A DNA stretch of 64,000 nucleotides from SXOA01 sp046153945. Lineage in GTDB: Bacteria > Planctomycetota > Planctomycetia > Pirellulales > Pirellulaceae. Location: the NCBI GenBank assembly GCA_046153945.1, contig JBJXFF010000171.1, positions 1 through 64,000 on the forward strand, given 5' to 3'. Of this stretch, positions 15,740-25,430 are shown one piece after another. Both the position numbers and the translations under genes were made by a program. The notes beneath the pieces are model-generated. The model was not told the DNA's origin and did no database searches. It worked only from the letters and a program-made list of their open reading frames with translations. The stretch's first letter is position 1; each line of letters begins with the position of its first letter.

Positions 15740-17419
15740 TTACGGCAAATCAACCTTCACCACCGCCCGTCCCACCGCCGGCGCCCACGCCTGAATTTCA
15801 ATCTGCCTGGGCTTCTCTTCGCCAAGCTTCAAGAGCCAGGTCTTCTCGCTCTTGCCACCGGAACCTTCCAGCCGTGGTAGTTTCGCGCGCGGAGAACCTT
15901 GGAGCAGTTCCGCACCCTTGGGCATCGTCAGGGCAATCTGCAGCGGATAGTTTTCGCCATTCACCTGTCCCATTTCGGGCATCGTCGAAAGAAATCCGCG
16001 GTTGACTGCCGTGGCAGTGATTCGATAGACGCCGCTGCCAAGGGCTTCCGCTTTGGCATCAATGAGGGCGAGTTTTGGCAGCCACTGGTGAAGGGCAGCC
16101 GCGAACTGCAAATGCTTGTCCGCCAGGCCATCGAGATCCTTGGCCGGCGGATTCAGCGAGTAGAACGGTTTGAAACCGCCGACTTCCACCTTTTTGCCGG
16201 GAAAGTCGGGATGTTCCACCGGCTTCCAGTCCACAAAGCCGTCGAGGTTTTCTTTCGCGAGCCAGCGGAGGACATTGAGATCGCTTTCTCCCCGTTTTTC
16301 GCCGCTGGGCTTCTTTGCGGCCCCTTCTGGCTTGGGTTCCTCGGTCTTGGGAACCCACCAGCCCCGGGCAGCGAACGACCAGCGGCCGTAATGAAAGTAT
16401 CCCCACTGGCTGAACGAGCCGCTCGAATCGGGTGGGCCGGGAGCATCGCTGCCGCCGTGGATTTTGCGGTATTCGCCGGCGATGTATTCGATAAGGGCAG
16501 CATCGCTTCCTAGGATTCGCTTGCGAATTCGGTCACGTTCTCTGTCCGGATCGGGCTTCCAAGTGTGGAACAAGTTGTCTTCCGGCGAAAAGCAGAACAG
16601 CACCGCCACATTCGGCCGCCCGAAGAGAAAGTCGGCGACCACGCGGCACTCCGGCTCGCTGACGGCATTGGCCCCGGCCCCCGCCTGAAACGGTTTGTAG
16701 CCGAACGTGAAGTTGTGATTGAAGGCGACTCCGTCCCCGGGATCTTCGTTGAATTTCTCGTCCTTGTCATCGTCCTTCCCTTCAATGAGCAGACGGTACT
16801 TTCCCTTCTCGTTCTTCTTGGCTTCGGCCTGGATGAGGACGCGAGCATCATCAGGATGCGGAAAATAATCCCCAGTTTCGTCTTCCACCCGCATCATCGT
16901 GATGATGCCATCCCCGTTCAGGTCGTCCGGCGGATCCTCGCCAAAGGCAAAATCCCGGTCATCATCGGTCTTGCGGTCGTTCCCCGCCCGCAACCGCAAC
17001 GGCCTGAGGAACGACTTCTCACAACCGTCCGGATCGGGTCGCGGAATGAAGTAGAAGGTCTGCTCTTCGAGCAACTTGCGGGTTGCTTCATCGGTCTTCG
17101 CTTTTTCCGCCAACTTGCGAGCCATCCGCAGGGCGATCTCGCCCCCGGTCAAGTGTGACCCCTGCACATTGCCGACAATCGCAATCGCCGGCTTCTCCTC
17201 CGTCTTGCCGCTTCCAACAGTCAGCAGCCAAACATCCCGTCCGCCGATGGATTTTCCGAGCGACGAAACGGCGACGAGGTCCGACGCATCGAGTTCCTTC
17301 ACCTGGGCCGAATAGGCTTCGTGATTAGCGTAACCTTCCAGTGCCGGGTTTTGCCCAAACGCAAACTGGGAGAAGAGGAGGGCACAGAGGGCCAACAGGC
17401 TGAGAGAGTGTTTATTCAT
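15740..17419 (-). CDS. Secreted M14-like carboxypeptidase homologue, possibly inactive
   Basis: About 559 residues, with the preferred start at 17419 placing a signal peptide first (MNKHSLSLLALCALLFSQFAFG). The fold is that of zinc carboxypeptidases: AIAIVGNVQGSHLTGGE corresponds to the first zinc site, PRPDPDGCE to the usual NPDG turn and FNHNF to NRNF. The first site reads H-x4-E instead of H-x-x-E. The stretch expected to carry the catalytic Glu reads WSFAARGWW. A charged insert (DDDKDEKFNEDPGDG) and a C-terminal beta domain are present. Confidence 0.65.
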   Translation of the reverse strand: MNKHSLSLLALCALLFSQFAFGQNPALEGYANHEAYSAQVKELDASDLVAVSSLGKSIGGRDVWLLTVGSGKTEEKPAIAIVGNVQGSHLTGGEIALRMARKLAEKAKTDEATRKLLEEQTFYFIPRPDPDGCEKSFLRPLRLRAGNDRKTDDDRDFAFGEDPPDDLNGDGIITMMRVEDETGDYFPHPDDARVLIQAEAKKNEKGKYRLLIEGKDDDKDEKFNEDPGDGVAFNHNFTFGYKPFQAGAGANAVSEPECRVVADFLFGRPNVAVLFCFSPEDNLFHTWKPDPDRERDRIRKRILGSDAALIEYIAGEYRKIHGGSDAPGPPDSSGSFSQWGYFHYGRWSFAARGWWVPKTEEPKPEGAAKKPSGEKRGESDLNVLRWLAKENLDGFVDWKPVEHPDFPGKKVEVGGFKPFYSLNPPAKDLDGLADKHLQFAAALHQWLPKLALIDAKAEALGSGVYRITATAVNRGFLSTMPEMGQVNGENYPLQIALTMPKGAELLQGSPRAKLPRLEGSGGKSEKTWLLKLGEEKPRQIEIQAWAPAVGRAVVKVDLP

Positions 17420-17431
17420 GGTGTCCATCAT

Positions 17432-18085
17432 AATTGCGGGAAGCCCATAAGGGTTTTTTCAACGAGGCAATCGCTGTTAAACTCTTGTCCACTTACGACT
17501 TAAGGCCAAATAGCTCCAAAAATCCATAAGGTTTCGATTTAGGTCCATCTGCCGAATGATAAGCTGTTTTCACGTCGTCTTTCGCCTGCCCGTCCTCATC
17601 TTAACTGCTTGCCAAATCAGGGTTTGCAATCCCTGTAGACCTTGAATCAGCCTCGAAACCGATAAGCGGTGATAAGTCGCCCGTTGCCTCGCGGAATTCC
17701 AGTTGGCGAGTCTCGGTGCCGGTCTCGAGACCGAACCAAGCCCAAGCAAATCTCCTTTCCAATTATGCGGTATCGAAAATCGACGCAGAGTAAGACACTT
17801 CCAAGATGCGCGAGCATGGTCAGTTATTCAGTGAACAAAAGAATATTTTTTCGTTTGGCGCGCTCGGAGTACGAAGGCACTTTTTTGGGTTCTCCGTGAA
17901 CGGGATCGGGAACGTAGCGACCGCGATTTAGCAACTGTCTAGATATTGTGGCGTGACTTGGAAAGCCTTGGGCTTCTGCCTGCCATCTTGATTGCCCCTT
18001 GCCAACGATGCCGCTAAGCTGGCGTTAATTCCTTGCCGCGGGAGCGCGGCATAATTAATTTGTCCGCCTTCAGCATCCCCACAAG
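17432..18085. other. Long intergenic stretch
   Basis: No gene is supported in these 654 bases; the one longer ORF (17669-17899) lacks a ribosome site and any family likeness. Base composition is visibly more AT-rich than the flanking genes. A perfect 12-base palindrome (17721-17732, GGTCTCGAGACC) and a hairpin GCCGCG/CGCGGC (18035-18050), preceded by a weaker one, are the only structures noticed. It forms the left edge of a region that looks accessory. Confidence 0.45.
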
Positions 18086-18640
18086 ATGCGATTAACCGAA
18101 TCGCAAATCGACGTTTTGCTTCGACAACGATCGATTTCGGAGGAGTGGCCGTGGTCCACCAATGACGAGACAATTATCGACAAGAACATTAGGGATATTG
18201 TTGCCGAGGTCCGACGCAAGGCGCGGGTGGAGGACAAAACTGAATTCAACCATTACGGTTCAGGTTACGCAAGCTTTGTCGATTGCTGGCTGTATCGTCC
18301 AACCGACGAGTTTCGATACTGTCCGGGGAACAATTATCACGGGCTGGTCGTGTTGTTTAGCAGGCTCTCGCCATTTTATGTAGTCGGAGAAGGCGACAAA
18401 TCATGGGACGGCAGCTCGGGTGCTTCCTGTTTGCCAGCCTTTGAATTCCTCGATGTCATCGAACACCCATCGGTTAAGGAGCTTGTGAGATTGGTGGTTC
18501 CTGTCCTAGATGCGAGAGGACTAACTCGACTTCATGTCGATGACTTGTCTCCGCTCCTGCCATCGGGTGTTCCAGTCCCCTCGATTATGGCCGAGCGTGT
18601 TTTTCGGCACTTTGACGCGCTGTTCTATTGGGAAGACTGA
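18086..18640 (+). CDS. Hypothetical protein, 184 residues
   Basis: No family was recognised. The protein is soluble and mixed alpha/beta, with several aromatic residues (YGSGYASFVDCWLY) and a segment SPFYVVGEGDKSW that might be part of a beta sheet. It begins after a 650-base gap and its stop codon overlaps the methyltransferase start in TGATG. Small proteins of this sort in a low-GC pocket can be immunity or toxin-related, but nothing here proves it. Confidence 0.5.
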   Translation: MRLTESQIDVLLRQRSISEEWPWSTNDETIIDKNIRDIVAEVRRKARVEDKTEFNHYGSGYASFVDCWLYRPTDEFRYCPGNNYHGLVVLFSRLSPFYVVGEGDKSWDGSSGASCLPAFEFLDVIEHPSVKELVRLVVPVLDARGLTRLHVDDLSPLLPSGVPVPSIMAERVFRHFDALFYWED

Positions 18641-19311
18641 TGGTTCAATCGCAACACGAAAGTGAACATCGCCCCATGAACACCCAAACCAGTTACGACG
18701 CTGTAGCGGACGAATACGTCCGTCGCATCTTCGACGAGCTGCAACACAAGCCGTTCGACCGACAGTTACTCGACCGGTTTGCGGCGAGTGTGCGGGAGAA
18801 GGGGCCGGTGTGCGATATGGGTTGCGGGCCGGGGCAGGTGGCTCGTTACCTTCACGAGCGGGGGGTGGAGGTTTGTGGCGTGGATTTGTCGCCGGCGATG
18901 GTGGAGCGGGCGAGCGGCTTGACGCCGGAGGTCGAGTTTCGGCAAGGAGACATGCTGGCGCTGGATATTCCCGACCGGACTTGGGCCGGCGTAACCGCCT
19001 TTTATTCGCTCATTCACTTTCCCCGCACCAACCTATCGCGGGCGCTCGGTGAGCTGCGCCGCGTCCTCAAACCGGGCGGTTTGCTGCTCGTCAGCTTCCA
19101 CATCGGCGACGACACGATTCACCTGGACGAGTGGTGGGGCCAGCAGGTCTGCGTGGATTTTCACATGTTTCAATCAGCCGAGATGGCCGGCTGTCTGACG
19201 TCGGCGGGTTTCGAAATCGAGGAGATTATTGAGCGGGAGCCTTATCCCGATGTCGAGCACCAGAGCCGGCGGAGCTACATTTTCGCCCGGAAGCCGAATG
19301 AAAATCGTTAG
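18640..19311 (+). CDS. Class I SAM-dependent methyltransferase
   Basis: The protein shows motif I (VCDMGCGPGQVARYLHERG) and the acidic motif II VCGVDLS. Next come a post-I segment EFRQGDMLAL and the later LKPGGLLLVSFH, all typical of the Methyltransf_11/25 families. The substrate is unknown. Start choice: ATG at 18640 overlaps the preceding stop (TGATG) and suggests coupling, but a second ATG at 18676 is equally compatible with the fold. Confidence 0.8.
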   Translation: MVQSQHESEHRPMNTQTSYDAVADEYVRRIFDELQHKPFDRQLLDRFAASVREKGPVCDMGCGPGQVARYLHERGVEVCGVDLSPAMVERASGLTPEVEFRQGDMLALDIPDRTWAGVTAFYSLIHFPRTNLSRALGELRRVLKPGGLLLVSFHIGDDTIHLDEWWGQQVCVDFHMFQSAEMAGCLTSAGFEIEEIIEREPYPDVEHQSRRSYIFARKPNENR

Positions 19312-19328
19312 GCGACTTGGAGTAAACT

Positions 19329-19736
19329 ATGCAATGGACAAACCAAACGGCTGACACGATCCGAGAAATGGTCATGTATTTCCTACCCCACTGCTCCGAC
19401 CAATCGACGATGTCCGAGTTGAAGGAAATGACCTCCGACTCGAAGAGTTGGCGTCAGGCCCATAAGCTGTTCGGCCGAATCCGCAAAAAAACGTTGAAGG
19501 CCGATGAACTGAACGACCGTCGTTTACAGTGCCAATATTCGTTTGAAGAAATCTGTGCTAAGACCCTGTATAATATTGCGGATCATCACGAAGGGTTTAG
19601 CGCGGAGTACCTTCCCCCCTTTGACAACGATTCACCCTTTTGGGTCGTACCGATAGCGGTCACATTCGCACACGAATTGGGCTTGAACGCCTTACCAATG
19701 GGATCCGGTGTGTTAAGGTTTGAAGAGGCCGGCTGA
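19329..19736 (+). CDS. Hypothetical protein, 135 residues
   Basis: The protein has no recognised family. It is charged and helical at the N-terminus (SELKEMTSDSKSWRQAHKLFGRIRKK). A hydrophobic segment (FWVVPIAVTFAHELGLNAL) near the C-terminus could be membrane-associated or buried. It follows the methyltransferase by 17 bases on the same strand, so the three genes from 18086 may be one transcript. Confidence 0.45.
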   Translation: MQWTNQTADTIREMVMYFLPHCSDQSTMSELKEMTSDSKSWRQAHKLFGRIRKKTLKADELNDRRLQCQYSFEEICAKTLYNIADHHEGFSAEYLPPFDNDSPFWVVPIAVTFAHELGLNALPMGSGVLRFEEAG

Positions 19737-19897
19737 CGCCACGCTTTGATGTCCGGGCCGGGTAAAGGCCGCCATACCAAGTGTATTAGGCCGGCTCGTC
19801 TTCCGGTGCCCGTCAATGGTTCTCTTGCCCCATTTGCCCCTGGCGGTGGATAATGGGCGTATTCAGGAGGTCGCCTAGTTAGGTGGAGGCAGCGGTT

Positions 19898-20932
19898 ATG
19901 AGCACGCAAACAACGATTCGTGGAGCGGGACACATTCTGTGCTTGTCAGTTCTGGTCCTGTTGGCTCGTCCCGCGACGGCTCAGTCGCAAAAGCCCGCTG
20001 GCGAGAGTACGGAGCAAAACACCAATTTCCCCACTTCCACGCTCGGCGGCGCTCAGTTTTGGAGCGACGAGCTGGTGTTCCATCGCTGGCGGATTCAGCT
20101 CAATGTCTTCACGGGACATTACCGCCTGCTCGATGAGAACGACTACCGGCGGGCCTGGGGGACGTTCGAGCAGTGCAAAACGAAACTGGATGCCATCCGC
20201 CGCGAGAAGGAACTGCCGCCGATGAAGGGGACGGCAGTCGTCACGCTGCACGGGCTCATTCGCTCGCGAGAGATGATGACCGGCATTGGCGAATTCCTGG
20301 AGCAGGAAGGGGACATGACCTGGATCAACGTCTCCTACGCCAGCACGCGGCGGAGCATCGACGACCACGCAGCTTCGCTGGCTAAAATCATCGACAACTT
20401 GGAAGGAATCGACAAAATCCATTTCGTCTGCCATAGCCTGGGAAACCTCGTCGTCCGCCGGTATCTGGGGGAGGCGACTCAGCTCAATCCTAAATGGAAA
20501 GTGGACAGCCGCATCAAGCGGTTCGTGATGCTCGGGCCACCGAACAATGGGGCTCACATGGCCGAACTCTTCAAAGACAACAAACTCTTCGGACTGCTCA
20601 TGGGACCGAGCGGCAAGCAAATCGCGACTTGGTCCGAGGTGGAAAAGCGGATGGGGACCGGCAAATGCGAATTTGCGATCATCGCCGGCAGCCTGACGGG
20701 TGTCCTCACGAACCCACTTGTTAGCGGAAGTGACGATTTGATTGTCGGCGTGGAGGAGACGAAGCTCGCCGGTGCCCGCGATTTTCTCGGCGTCCCCCTG
20801 AATCACGGCAACTTGATGGACGACCCGTACGTTCGCAAGAAGGCCCTCAGCTTCTTGAAGAACGGATATTTCATTGCGGAAGACCTGCGCCATCCGATTG
20901 AAGTGGTGGCGAAACCGCGTGGGGGCCAATGA
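19898..20932 (+). CDS. Secreted alpha/beta hydrolase (lipase-like)
   Basis: About 344 residues with a signal peptide (cleavage near ARPATAQS). The nucleophile elbow is CHSLGNLV, preceded by a conserved strand VVTLHGLI that carries the oxyanion residues. Asp and His later (GSDDLIVGVEE, LNHGNLM) can complete the triad. The architecture resembles PGAP1/DUF676-type lipases acting on membrane or extracellular esters. The start at 19898 is supported by GGAGG nine bases upstream. Its stop overlaps the ruvX start as ATGA. Confidence 0.75.
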   Translation: MSTQTTIRGAGHILCLSVLVLLARPATAQSQKPAGESTEQNTNFPTSTLGGAQFWSDELVFHRWRIQLNVFTGHYRLLDENDYRRAWGTFEQCKTKLDAIRREKELPPMKGTAVVTLHGLIRSREMMTGIGEFLEQEGDMTWINVSYASTRRSIDDHAASLAKIIDNLEGIDKIHFVCHSLGNLVVRRYLGEATQLNPKWKVDSRIKRFVMLGPPNNGAHMAELFKDNKLFGLLMGPSGKQIATWSEVEKRMGTGKCEFAIIAGSLTGVLTNPLVSGSDDLIVGVEETKLAGARDFLGVPLNHGNLMDDPYVRKKALSFLKNGYFIAEDLRHPIEVVAKPRGGQ

Positions 20933-21390
20933 GCGACTCTCTCCCCCGCAGCGGACGGCTGGCCGGAATTGATTATGGCACGGTCCGCATCGGCATAGCC
21001 ATTACCGACCCCGCCCAGTCCCTCGCCAGCCCGCTGGAAATCCTTACCCGCCGCGACAAGTTCCAAGACGAACGCTATTTCCGCCGCCTGGCCGAGCAAG
21101 AGCGGCTGGCCGGCTTTGTCGTCGGGCTGCCGGTGCATACCAGTGGCGAGGAGAGCCAGAAGTCGTTTGAATCCCGCGAATTTGCCAAGTGGCTGGGGGA
21201 AGTCACCCAACTTCCCGTCGCATTGTTCGATGAGCGGTACACAACAGCTCATGCGGAGGAGTTGCTGCAGGATGCCGGCCTGACGAGCAAGCGCCGCAAA
21301 GCCCGCCGCGACATGCTGGCCGCACAAATCTTGCTGTCGGCTTATCTCGAAAGCGGCAGGAGTAACGAATCGCCCAAAAGTCTGGGATGA
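20929..21390 (+). CDS. ruvX: Holliday junction resolvase-like protein RuvX/YqgF
   Basis: The 153-residue protein has the RNase H-like N-terminal strand GIDYGTVRIGIAITD, the mid motif VVGLPVHTSGEES, the DERYTT segment and a late Asp in RRDMLAAQILL. These are the conserved acidic positions of YqgF/RuvX, a nuclease implicated in 16S rRNA end processing and recombination. It is coupled to the preceding hydrolase through ATGA, although the two have no obvious functional link. Confidence 0.93.
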   Translation: MSDSLPRSGRLAGIDYGTVRIGIAITDPAQSLASPLEILTRRDKFQDERYFRRLAEQERLAGFVVGLPVHTSGEESQKSFESREFAKWLGEVTQLPVALFDERYTTAHAEELLQDAGLTSKRRKARRDMLAAQILLSAYLESGRSNESPKSLG

Positions 21391-21420
21391 ATGTGTTGTC
21401 TGTCAGTTTTCTAAGCAATC

Positions 21421-21449
21421 TTGCATGGGCAACTTGACACTGCCATAAT
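21421..21449 (+). promoter_or_regulatory. Candidate sigma70-type promoter before the vWA-like gene
   Basis: TTGCAT (21421-21426) and CATAAT (21444-21449) are separated by 17 bases, and match the consensus at four and five of six positions. The element lies about 30 bases upstream of the 21480 start, which has GGGGGAG just before it. Confidence 0.4.
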
Positions 21450-21479
21450 GTGGCGATTCCAGCCAATTAGGGGGGAGTC

Positions 21480-23489
21480 ATGGCTCAGCGCGAACCAAGT
21501 TCTGCTCCCCCGCCTGGCACGTCTCATTCCGCGCCCCCCACGGAAGAATCCGTCGAGCCTTTGACGGAACATTCCGAGCTTTCAATTCGACGCTGGGTCC
21601 AAGCATCGGCACCCTGGTTATTTTCCTGCTTTTTCAATCTGTGTCTGCTGATAGTTCTAGCGCTCATCGTCATACCGGGACTTTTGCCCGCGGAATTACC
21701 GATCGCAATTGTCGTTATTCCCAGAGAGCAGGACGAGTCCGCTCCGGAATTGGTAACGAACATCTCGACCGCGGCGGCCAATGTGAACGAAGCGCATGCG
21801 ACGGCGGCGTTCGTCGCCGACGCGAGTTCCACGGAAATCCCGCTCGCGGAACGCGAACCGCCAGAGATCAATACGGAACTAACGAACGCGCTCGCAGAGG
21901 TGGAAGCGGCCGATCGCCCGCGATTCCCCTCCTCTCGAATGCTGTCCATGCCCATCGCCGTCGCGAGTGTTCCAGCTCCTCCATCGGAAAAGCAGCTTGG
22001 CGAATCCGATTCCATTGAGGGCGCGGTGGATGGGATTGGAGGCCAGGTTCGCGAAATGCTCGGAAACGGCGATTTGCTCGTTATCTGGCTGCTCGATGCT
22101 TCGTTAAGTCTGGTCGATGATCGGCAGATTGTCGCCGACAGGCTGGGGCTGGTTTATGCCGCGATCGAGAAAGAACAGCAGGAAGCGGCTGCCGCCCACA
22201 AAGTGAAGCCGCCGCAACTGACCAATGCCGTGGTGGCATTTGGCAATGGCCTGCAGCAAGTGACCGCGCCCACCAAATACGCGGGCCGAGCCGTCAACGC
22301 CATCCGCGACATTCCCGTGGATCAGACCGGGGTGGAAAATGTCTTTTCCGCGGTGACGGGTTGCATCCGCAAGTACGCCACCAACCGCCACAAGCAATTG
22401 CTCATCGTCATCTGGACCGACGAGTCGGGAGATGATTATCTCCTACTCGAACCGACGATTGCCTCATGCCAGCAGACCGGAACGCGAGTTTGCGTGGTCG
22501 GCCCCGGAGCAATGCTCGGGGCTGAACAGGGGACGCATGCTTACCAGCATCCGGCCAACGGCCAGTGGTATCAATTGCCTGTCAAAAAGGGGGCCGATGC
22601 CGCACTCGCGGAAAAGATTCGCTGGCCATACTGGTGGCGGAATCATTCCGTCTGGCAGCGGCCGGAAGGCGATTTGGTGGATCGTTTTGACGGCTCATTT
22701 TTTCTGCACGACGTGCTGCCGATTTCCTCGGGCTTTGGAACCTATGCCCTGACTCGCCTGACACTGCAGACGGGCGGCACCATGACTGTGTTCGATCGAC
22801 CCGCCGACCGCGGGCCATTTCGCCTAGCCGATATGCGGCCCTACACACCCGATTACCGCGCCTGGAACGTGTTGCTTGAGGAGCTCAACTATTTCCCGCT
22901 GCGAAAGGCGGTCATGCAGTCGGTCGACGTTACGAGGACCATCAAGTGCCCCATCACTCCGTATAACACTTACTACTTTCTGTCACCCGGCGCGATTCAG
23001 CGCAATCTTGCCTTGTCCGAGGTTCAAACTCGCCCCTCGGCAGCGGCGATTGAGTTGGCGCTCTCCGCTTTTGGTGAGCAGGGCATGGAGCATGAGTATG
23101 AGTACGAGGATTCGCCGCGCTGGAAAGCCTGGTACGATCTGACGCGCGGCCGACTCCTGGCGCAAAGTGTTCGCTACGCTGAACACCGCGCACTCTGTCT
23201 CCTGCTCACCCAACCTGGCGCTCTACCGGAAAATGTCAACTGCTTTCTTACGAGTGCTGGCCACCCTTTCCTCAGCGGCAAAGCTGGGGAGGCACGTGCG
23301 CGGGAAGCAGAACGCTTGCTGCGGCGCTGCGTCGAAAAGAACCCCAACACCCCCTGGGAAGTCCTGGCTCAGACGGAACTCGACATTCCCGTCGGAATCG
23401 CCTACCGCACGTTCTATCAGGAGCCGCCGCCCCCCGTGGCGGCTCCCGCCGGAATGCCGCAGGCTCCGCTCAGCTTTCCGAAGCTGTAG
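21480..23489 (+). CDS. Membrane-anchored von Willebrand A-like protein
   Basis: The 669-residue protein has a Pro/Ser-rich cytosolic N-terminus, one transmembrane segment near residue 45-70 and an Ala/Glu-rich linker. A vWA-like domain (about 195-330) follows with the MIDAS pattern DASLS and a later TDESGDD. A large uncharacterised C-terminal domain follows, rich in Trp and Tyr (WPYWWRNHSVWQRPEGD). vWA domains bind partner proteins through a metal. Planctomycetes have many such proteins of unknown role. Nothing adjacent suggests a pathway. Confidence 0.6.
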   Translation: MAQREPSSAPPPGTSHSAPPTEESVEPLTEHSELSIRRWVQASAPWLFSCFFNLCLLIVLALIVIPGLLPAELPIAIVVIPREQDESAPELVTNISTAAANVNEAHATAAFVADASSTEIPLAEREPPEINTELTNALAEVEAADRPRFPSSRMLSMPIAVASVPAPPSEKQLGESDSIEGAVDGIGGQVREMLGNGDLLVIWLLDASLSLVDDRQIVADRLGLVYAAIEKEQQEAAAAHKVKPPQLTNAVVAFGNGLQQVTAPTKYAGRAVNAIRDIPVDQTGVENVFSAVTGCIRKYATNRHKQLLIVIWTDESGDDYLLLEPTIASCQQTGTRVCVVGPGAMLGAEQGTHAYQHPANGQWYQLPVKKGADAALAEKIRWPYWWRNHSVWQRPEGDLVDRFDGSFFLHDVLPISSGFGTYALTRLTLQTGGTMTVFDRPADRGPFRLADMRPYTPDYRAWNVLLEELNYFPLRKAVMQSVDVTRTIKCPITPYNTYYFLSPGAIQRNLALSEVQTRPSAAAIELALSAFGEQGMEHEYEYEDSPRWKAWYDLTRGRLLAQSVRYAEHRALCLLLTQPGALPENVNCFLTSAGHPFLSGKAGEARAREAERLLRRCVEKNPNTPWEVLAQTELDIPVGIAYRTFYQEPPPPVAAPAGMPQAPLSFPKL

Positions 23490-23516
23490 CTCCCACTCGT
23501 GGAATATTTCGACGCG

Positions 23517-25430
23517 CTACGACCCCCACTCTCGCAGCCACATCTCCAGCATGACCAGCGCCCAGAGCCGGGCGCTGTGGTCGAATTGTTTCCTCTCGTG
23601 CTGGTCCACAAAGCTTTTCACTGCGTCTTCCCGGAAAAACCGCCGGCTCTTCGTGTCGGCGGAAAGCAGCAGGTCGTGGGTGAGCGGCTTCAGTTCGTTG
23701 CGGAACCAGTGATCGAGCGGGACGCCGAAGCCCATCTTCTTGCGATTCCAGATTTCCTGGGGGAGCATATCGCCGAAGGCGGCGCGGAGGAGTTTTTTTC
23801 CTTTGCCGCCGCGATACTTCAGCTTGCGGGGGAGCGAAGCGACGAATTCGACGAGGCGGTAGTCGAGGAACGGAGCCCGGCATTCCAGGGAGTGGGCCAT
23901 GGAGGCAATGTCCACTTTGGTCATCAAGTCGCAGGGGAGATACGTGATGAGATCCGTTAAAGAGGCGGTCGTGACGGCATCGCGGCCCTTCATTTTTTTC
24001 CAGGCGGAATTGAGGAAGGCAAAGGGGTCGCTGTCCGGCAACTCGGCGAGGAATTCATCGCTGTAGAGTGCCGCCCGCCGCGTTTCGTTGAAGATGGAAA
24101 TCCAATCGAAATACCGCCGGGCAGGCGAGAGCGAGAGGGCCTCACTGAACCGCTTGAACTGCCGCAGCCGCGATTTCTGCCGCGAGGAAGCTGGGAGCCT
24201 TTGCCAAATCCGGGCGGAGAGCAGCGAACGGAGCGGGCCAAGATAATCGAACACTCCCGCAATGGCCGCCGCCCGGTAGCGCGGATAGCCGGCAAACAGT
24301 TCGTCCCCGCCGTCGCCACTGAGGGAGACGGTGACATGCTCGCGGGTCATTTGCGAAACATACCAGGTGGGAATCGCCGAACTGTCGGCAAATGGTTCGT
24401 CGTAGTGCCAGGCAAGTTTGGGAAGAATGGAGACGGCGTCGGGAGTGACTTGCAACTCGTGGTGGTCGGTCTTGAGATGTTCGGCGACCTTGCGGGCGTA
24501 CTTCGTTTCGTCGAACTCCGCCACGGGAAAGCCGATGCTGAAAGTCTTCACCGGCTCCGCGGAGTTCTTTTGCATCAGGGCGACGATGAGGGACGAATCG
24601 ACGCCGCCGGATAGAAATGCGCCCAGCGGCACGTCGCTTTGCATCCGCATGGTGACGGCCGATTCCAGCAGGTCCCGCAGGCGGTGGGCGGCGTCCTTTT
24701 CGCTAATGCTGATTTCGCTGGAGAAATCGGGCCGCCAGTAGGGCTTCACTTCCAGCTTGCCGTCTTGCCACACGGCATAGTGCCCCGGCGGGAGCTTGCG
24801 ATAGCCTTTGAGGATGCAGTTGGGGTGCGGGACGTATTGATAGGTCAAGTATTCATCGACAGCGGCGGGATCGACCTCCCGCGGCAGGCCCGGGAGGGAG
24901 AGGAGGCTCTTGAGTTCGCTGGCAAAGAGGAGCCGGCCCGGTTCGTGGCGATAGACCAGCGGCTTTTCGCCGGGGCGGTCGCGGCCGAGGACGAGGCGGC
25001 GGTTGCGGGAGTCCCAGATGGCGACGGCGAACATGCCGTTGAGATGCGAGAAGCACTCTGGTCCTTCGTCCTCATAGAGGTGAATAATGCACTCAGTGTC
25101 GCTCTGTGTTTTGAATTTGTGCCCCGCCCCTTCCAGCCGCCGCCGCAGATCGCGGTAGTTGTAAATCTCGCCGTTAAAAACCATCCAGACCGATTCGTCC
25201 TCGTTGCACATCGGCTGATGGCCCAGGGCGAGGTCGATAATCGACAGCCGCCGAAAGCCGAGGGCGACGCCCGGCTGGGCTTCGTACGGCGGGCGGAGGC
25301 GATACTGCGTGAGATAGGTCCCTGAATCATCCGGGCCGCGATGGCGGATCGCATCGGTCATGCGCATTAGCTGCGGCTCTTCCAGCCCCAGCCGCGGATC
25401 GGTCCAAACAGCGCCGGTGATGCCGCACAT
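23517..25430 (-). CDS. asnB: Asparagine synthase (glutamine-hydrolysing)
   Basis: The 637-residue protein starts MCGITGAV, giving the N-terminal catalytic Cys2 of class II glutaminases. The NGEIYNYRDLR motif and the synthetase PP-loop AFLSGGVDSS (261-270) are intact, as is SLSGDGGDELFAGYPRY. The enzyme amidates aspartate, or an analogue, using glutamine and ATP. The length and the preserved SGGVDSS site match the AsnB family. Many planctomycete copies lie in cell-surface biosynthesis loci, but no such genes are adjacent here. Confidence 0.95.
   Translation of the reverse strand: MCGITGAVWTDPRLGLEEPQLMRMTDAIRHRGPDDSGTYLTQYRLRPPYEAQPGVALGFRRLSIIDLALGHQPMCNEDESVWMVFNGEIYNYRDLRRRLEGAGHKFKTQSDTECIIHLYEDEGPECFSHLNGMFAVAIWDSRNRRLVLGRDRPGEKPLVYRHEPGRLLFASELKSLLSLPGLPREVDPAAVDEYLTYQYVPHPNCILKGYRKLPPGHYAVWQDGKLEVKPYWRPDFSSEISISEKDAAHRLRDLLESAVTMRMQSDVPLGAFLSGGVDSSLIVALMQKNSAEPVKTFSIGFPVAEFDETKYARKVAEHLKTDHHELQVTPDAVSILPKLAWHYDEPFADSSAIPTWYVSQMTREHVTVSLSGDGGDELFAGYPRYRAAAIAGVFDYLGPLRSLLSARIWQRLPASSRQKSRLRQFKRFSEALSLSPARRYFDWISIFNETRRAALYSDEFLAELPDSDPFAFLNSAWKKMKGRDAVTTASLTDLITYLPCDLMTKVDIASMAHSLECRAPFLDYRLVEFVASLPRKLKYRGGKGKKLLRAAFGDMLPQEIWNRKKMGFGVPLDHWFRNELKPLTHDLLLSADTKSRRFFREDAVKSFVDQHERKQFDHSARLWALVMLEMWLREWGS

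Noticed and set aside
17669..17899. 76-codon ORF in the long intergenic stretch
   Set aside because: No ribosome-binding site and no family likeness.
21434..21449. TTGACA next to CATAAT upstream of the vWA-like gene
   Set aside because: Only four bases separate the two hexamers, so they cannot be a -35/-10 pair; the TTGCAT at 21421 was used instead.
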